From an uncultured Sphaerochaeta sp. (GTDB taxonomy: Bacteria; Spirochaetota; Spirochaetia; Sphaerochaetales; Sphaerochaetaceae): 64,000 bases of DNA. The stretch covers positions 2,443,715-2,507,714 of the forward strand of contig NZ_OY781873.1 in NCBI RefSeq assembly GCF_963677075.1, written 5' to 3'. Made by a program: the position numbers and the translations under genes. The notes under the pieces are model-generated. The model was not told the DNA's origin. It did not search any database and saw only the letters and a program-made list of their open reading frames with translations. Below, piece after piece: positions 61,788-64,000 of the stretch; the first letter of the stretch is position 1, and the number at the start of each line of letters is the position of its first letter.

Positions 61788-63225
61788 CCTTCCTTACTTT
61801 CTCGGACCAGAGAAGGAAAAGAAAGATCAGTATAAGCATGTGTTAACTGATACCATCGAGGCGATTACTGCCTCGGTGAGTGATCAGGGAGCCTACCAAG
61901 GCGCTTCGGTAGAAGCTTTACAACAAGCACTTGCACAGTTCTCCCTGCTTCCATCCCTTGGAATTGGTTGGGAAGCACTCCTGGAACAGGTGAAAGAGAC
62001 AATTCTCCCCCACTTTCTCAGGACCTGGTCACCAAATTACATGGCTCACCTGCATAGCCCTGCTCTCTTGGAGTCAATTGCCAGTGAGTTGATCATCGCA
62101 ACCTTCAACCAGTCGATGGATAGCTGGGACCAGAGTCCAGTTGCAACCGAGGTTGAGGTAGCAGTGGTCAACGAGCTTTGCAGACTCTATGGCTACAAAG
62201 AAGGGAGTGATGGTGTATTCACCTCCGGGGGAAGCCAATCGAACCTGAGTGCCATTACCATGGCCCGTGACTGGTACTGTAGTACAAAGCTTGGCCATGA
62301 TGTAAAAAAGGAAGGTCTTCCACCCTCCTACCACAAGCTCAGGCTCTACACAAGTGAAGTCTCTCACTTCTCCATGGAAAAGAGTGCCCATCTGCTCGGC
62401 CTTGGCTACAATGCTGTACGTAAGGTGCCCGTTGATGACCTATGCAGGATGGATGTAGAGAAACTCAACGCGATGATCGAGTCGGATAAGCAAGATGGCC
62501 TTCTGCCCTTCTGTGTGGTGGCAACCATCGGGACAACCGACTACGGTTCCATCGACCCAGTTGGAGCATTGCGGGAAGTCTGTGACCGTGAGGGAATGTT
62601 CCTCCACGCTGATGCAGCCTACGGAAGTGGACTACAACTTTCCCCGACCTATCGCTCAAGACTGGGGAACCTTTCACTCTGTGATTCCATCACCGTCGAT
62701 TTCCATAAGATGTTTCTTCTCCCTATCAGCTGCGGAGCGCTCCTGGTAAAAAACAAGGAGCACTTCTCTGTATTCACCCTTCATGCAGACTATCTGAACA
62801 GAGAGGAAGATGAAGAGGAAGGATATACCAATCTGGTGGGAAAGAGCTTGCAGACCACCCGCAGAGGGGATGCCTTGAAGGTATGGATGGCCTTCCAGTG
62901 TAGGGGCAAAGATGGGTATAGCAAGATCATCGACACCTGCACAGAGAATGCCGCCTATCTCGCAAAAACATTGTTGGAGCACCCATCATTCACACTTGCC
63001 ATTGAACCGGAGCTCAGCAGCGTAGTATTCCGTCACGTTGGTAGCTGTGAATTGAACAAGCGTATCAGGAAGGAGTTGTTGCACCACCATCAAGTGGTGA
63101 TCGGGCAGACCGTATACAAGAATCAGACCTATCTGAAGTTCACCCTACTCAACCCAACCCTTACCAAGGAGCATCTCTCAGAATTGCTTACCTTGATAGA
63201 CACGTTGGCAACTGAACTGCAATAA
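61768..63225 (+). CDS. ddc: L-2,4-diaminobutyrate decarboxylase
   Basis: 485 aa from the ATG at 61768, which overlaps dat by 20 nt (GGTAG upstream). PLP group II decarboxylase: SNLSAITMARD near 155, HADAAYGSG near 280 with the cofactor Asp, and the PLP Lys in SITVDFHKMFLLPISCGAL near 312. It converts diaminobutyrate to 1,3-diaminopropane, the next step after Dat, as in the dat-ddc pair of Acinetobacter and other bacteria. The product may feed norspermidine or act as a polyamine itself. Confidence 0.88.
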   Translation: MSQNPTNLPYFLGPEKEKKDQYKHVLTDTIEAITASVSDQGAYQGASVEALQQALAQFSLLPSLGIGWEALLEQVKETILPHFLRTWSPNYMAHLHSPALLESIASELIIATFNQSMDSWDQSPVATEVEVAVVNELCRLYGYKEGSDGVFTSGGSQSNLSAITMARDWYCSTKLGHDVKKEGLPPSYHKLRLYTSEVSHFSMEKSAHLLGLGYNAVRKVPVDDLCRMDVEKLNAMIESDKQDGLLPFCVVATIGTTDYGSIDPVGALREVCDREGMFLHADAAYGSGLQLSPTYRSRLGNLSLCDSITVDFHKMFLLPISCGALLVKNKEHFSVFTLHADYLNREEDEEEGYTNLVGKSLQTTRRGDALKVWMAFQCRGKDGYSKIIDTCTENAAYLAKTLLEHPSFTLAIEPELSSVVFRHVGSCELNKRIRKELLHHHQVVIGQTVYKNQTYLKFTLLNPTLTKEHLSELLTLIDTLATELQ

Positions 63226-63227
63226 GA

Positions 63228-63887
63228 TTATCTTACACGTACAATAAAACGTTTCATTCTCTTGTAACTGTCCACCATATTTTCATGGTGGACTTTCTTT
63301 GGATCAAAGCGTAGCACACTGAAAGTTATCTGGATGCAGAACCCGATCAAGACAGCACTGAGAAGGGTGCCCCATCCCAGCATGCCACCAAGGAGAAAAC
63401 CAACCAGGGAGACTGCAATCTCCAGGATTCCACGACAGGTACCGGCTGACCATCCACTTTTTCTGGAGAGAAATACCATCAGGGAGTCACGTGGACCCGC
63501 CCCATAGCCAGAGGAGATGTAGAGATAGGATGCAAAGGAGATGACAAAAAGCCCACCGATCATCTGCAGCGCACCGAGGGCAGGATGAGCACGCTCTGGG
63601 AACAGTCCACTATCCAGCAAGACATTGATAAAAAGGCCAATGACCACCATATTGCTGATGGTTCCCACTCCAATCTTTTCACCACCCAGGACCACAATGA
63701 GTCCAAGCAAGAGCCCAACAATAATCGTCATACTGCCTATCTTCATGGAAAACAGGGCTGACAGTCCGGCATGGAACACATCCCATGGGCTGTAGCCTAT
63801 ATGTGCCTGCATCGTCAGTACAATACCAACTGCATAGGCAAACAAACCAATGGATAGACGTACCAAGCGTCCCACTTCTCTTTTCAT
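63228..63887 (-). CDS. YczE/YitT-type membrane protein
   Basis: 219 aa with GGAG before the ATG. Five or six helices; the family block AHIGYSPWDVFHAGLSALF near 28-46 and the second repeat SSGYGAGPRDSLMVFLSRKSGWSAG near 125-150 identify the YczE/YyaS/YitT-like group. Function is unknown. It converges on ddc with only two bases between stops. It is downstream of the partial gene at the right edge and probably cotranscribed. Confidence 0.8.
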   Translation of the reverse strand: MKREVGRLVRLSIGLFAYAVGIVLTMQAHIGYSPWDVFHAGLSALFSMKIGSMTIIVGLLLGLIVVLGGEKIGVGTISNMVVIGLFINVLLDSGLFPERAHPALGALQMIGGLFVISFASYLYISSGYGAGPRDSLMVFLSRKSGWSAGTCRGILEIAVSLVGFLLGGMLGWGTLLSAVLIGFCIQITFSVLRFDPKKVHHENMVDSYKRMKRFIVRVR

Positions 63888-63894
63888 GCCACTC

Positions 63895-64000
63895 CTACCA
63901 AAACGTTTTCAGACCTTCTGCCTGTACAATCCACCCGTCTTTTGGGAAACCTGGATACGGAGTATCACTTCCCTCCCAGCCTCCAGCCATCAGGGCAAGG
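63895..64000 (-). CDS. 3' end of a gene cut by the window edge
   Basis: The minus strand reads LALMAGGWEGSDTPYPGFPK and on to KTFW before TAG at 63895-63897, open to the window edge. The stop lies 7 nt upstream of the YczE-type start, so the two are probably in one operon. Too little is visible to name it. Confidence 0.5.
   Translation of the reverse strand, partial: LALMAGGWEGSDTPYPGFPKDGWIVQAEGLKTFW

Overview
The window looks like a chromosome segment of a Sphaerochaeta-like (treponeme-group) spirochaete. This is inference, not a database match. The grounds are moderate G+C outside the islands, sugar- and peptide-binding proteins whose signal peptides end in A(A/S)G(V/T)(Q/N)E-type motifs, a YesM/YesN two-component pair beside ytf-type sugar transport genes, and a compact layout with many 4-8 nt start/stop overlaps.

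Region 1 (1-12 kb): a sugar-sensing set (YtfQ-like binding lipoprotein, YesM-type kinase, YesN/AraC-type regulator), an AAA ATPase plus RloB-like TOPRIM pair that resembles abortive-infection modules, and a converging sugar ABC operon (binding protein, ytfR, ytfT, yjfF). A TCTTAYG motif, two copies exactly 21 bp apart, lies upstream of the transport operon and is a candidate site for the YesN-type regulator. Next come a marR-wrbA pair with a palindromic operator, an unassigned stretch with a strong orphan terminator, and a small membrane protein.

Region 2 (14.6-56.7 kb): an integration hotspot at a tRNA-Val(CAC) gene. The intact gene is at 56642-56713 on the minus strand. Its 3' part, from the anticodon arm to the acceptor, recurs as fragments near 16.04, 26.08 and 28.00 kb, and copies of its trailer/terminator occur near 14.6, 26.03 and 27.95 kb. 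These copies bound successive cargo blocks: a DUF4143 ATPase; McrBC with hypothetical proteins, a PD-(D/E)xK candidate, a chimeric OppA and a relic cytosine methyltransferase; a Fic protein; then a 28 kb defence island. The 16.04 and 28.00 kb copies continue into the same ~170-bp element end, but no integrase is present in the window.

The 28 kb island carries a TIR protein, an NDT/TIR-like protein, an unknown 473-aa protein, a type I BREX operon (brxA-brxB-brxC-pglX-pglZ-brxL), an OLD-like ATPase/TOPRIM protein, and a two-gene module of a 1155-aa unknown protein and a 1589-aa DEAH/DUF1998 helicase that resembles Druantia type III. The most striking feature is in pglX. The methyltransferase gene is cleanly split into an N-terminal part with the catalytic motifs and a C-terminal part that starts at the specificity region. 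A complete Shedu-like (DUF4263) nuclease gene sits between them, and all three reading frames are joined by short overlaps. The nuclease gene and the adjacent ~0.6 kb of the specificity half are visibly richer in A+T than the rest of BREX, so they look like one swapped cassette.

Region 3 (56.8-64 kb): housekeeping-type genes. These are a lactonase-family beta-propeller protein, a YtrA/GntR-type ABC operon, a diaminobutyrate aminotransferase/decarboxylase pair for 1,3-diaminopropane, a YczE-type membrane protein and the 3' end of another gene.
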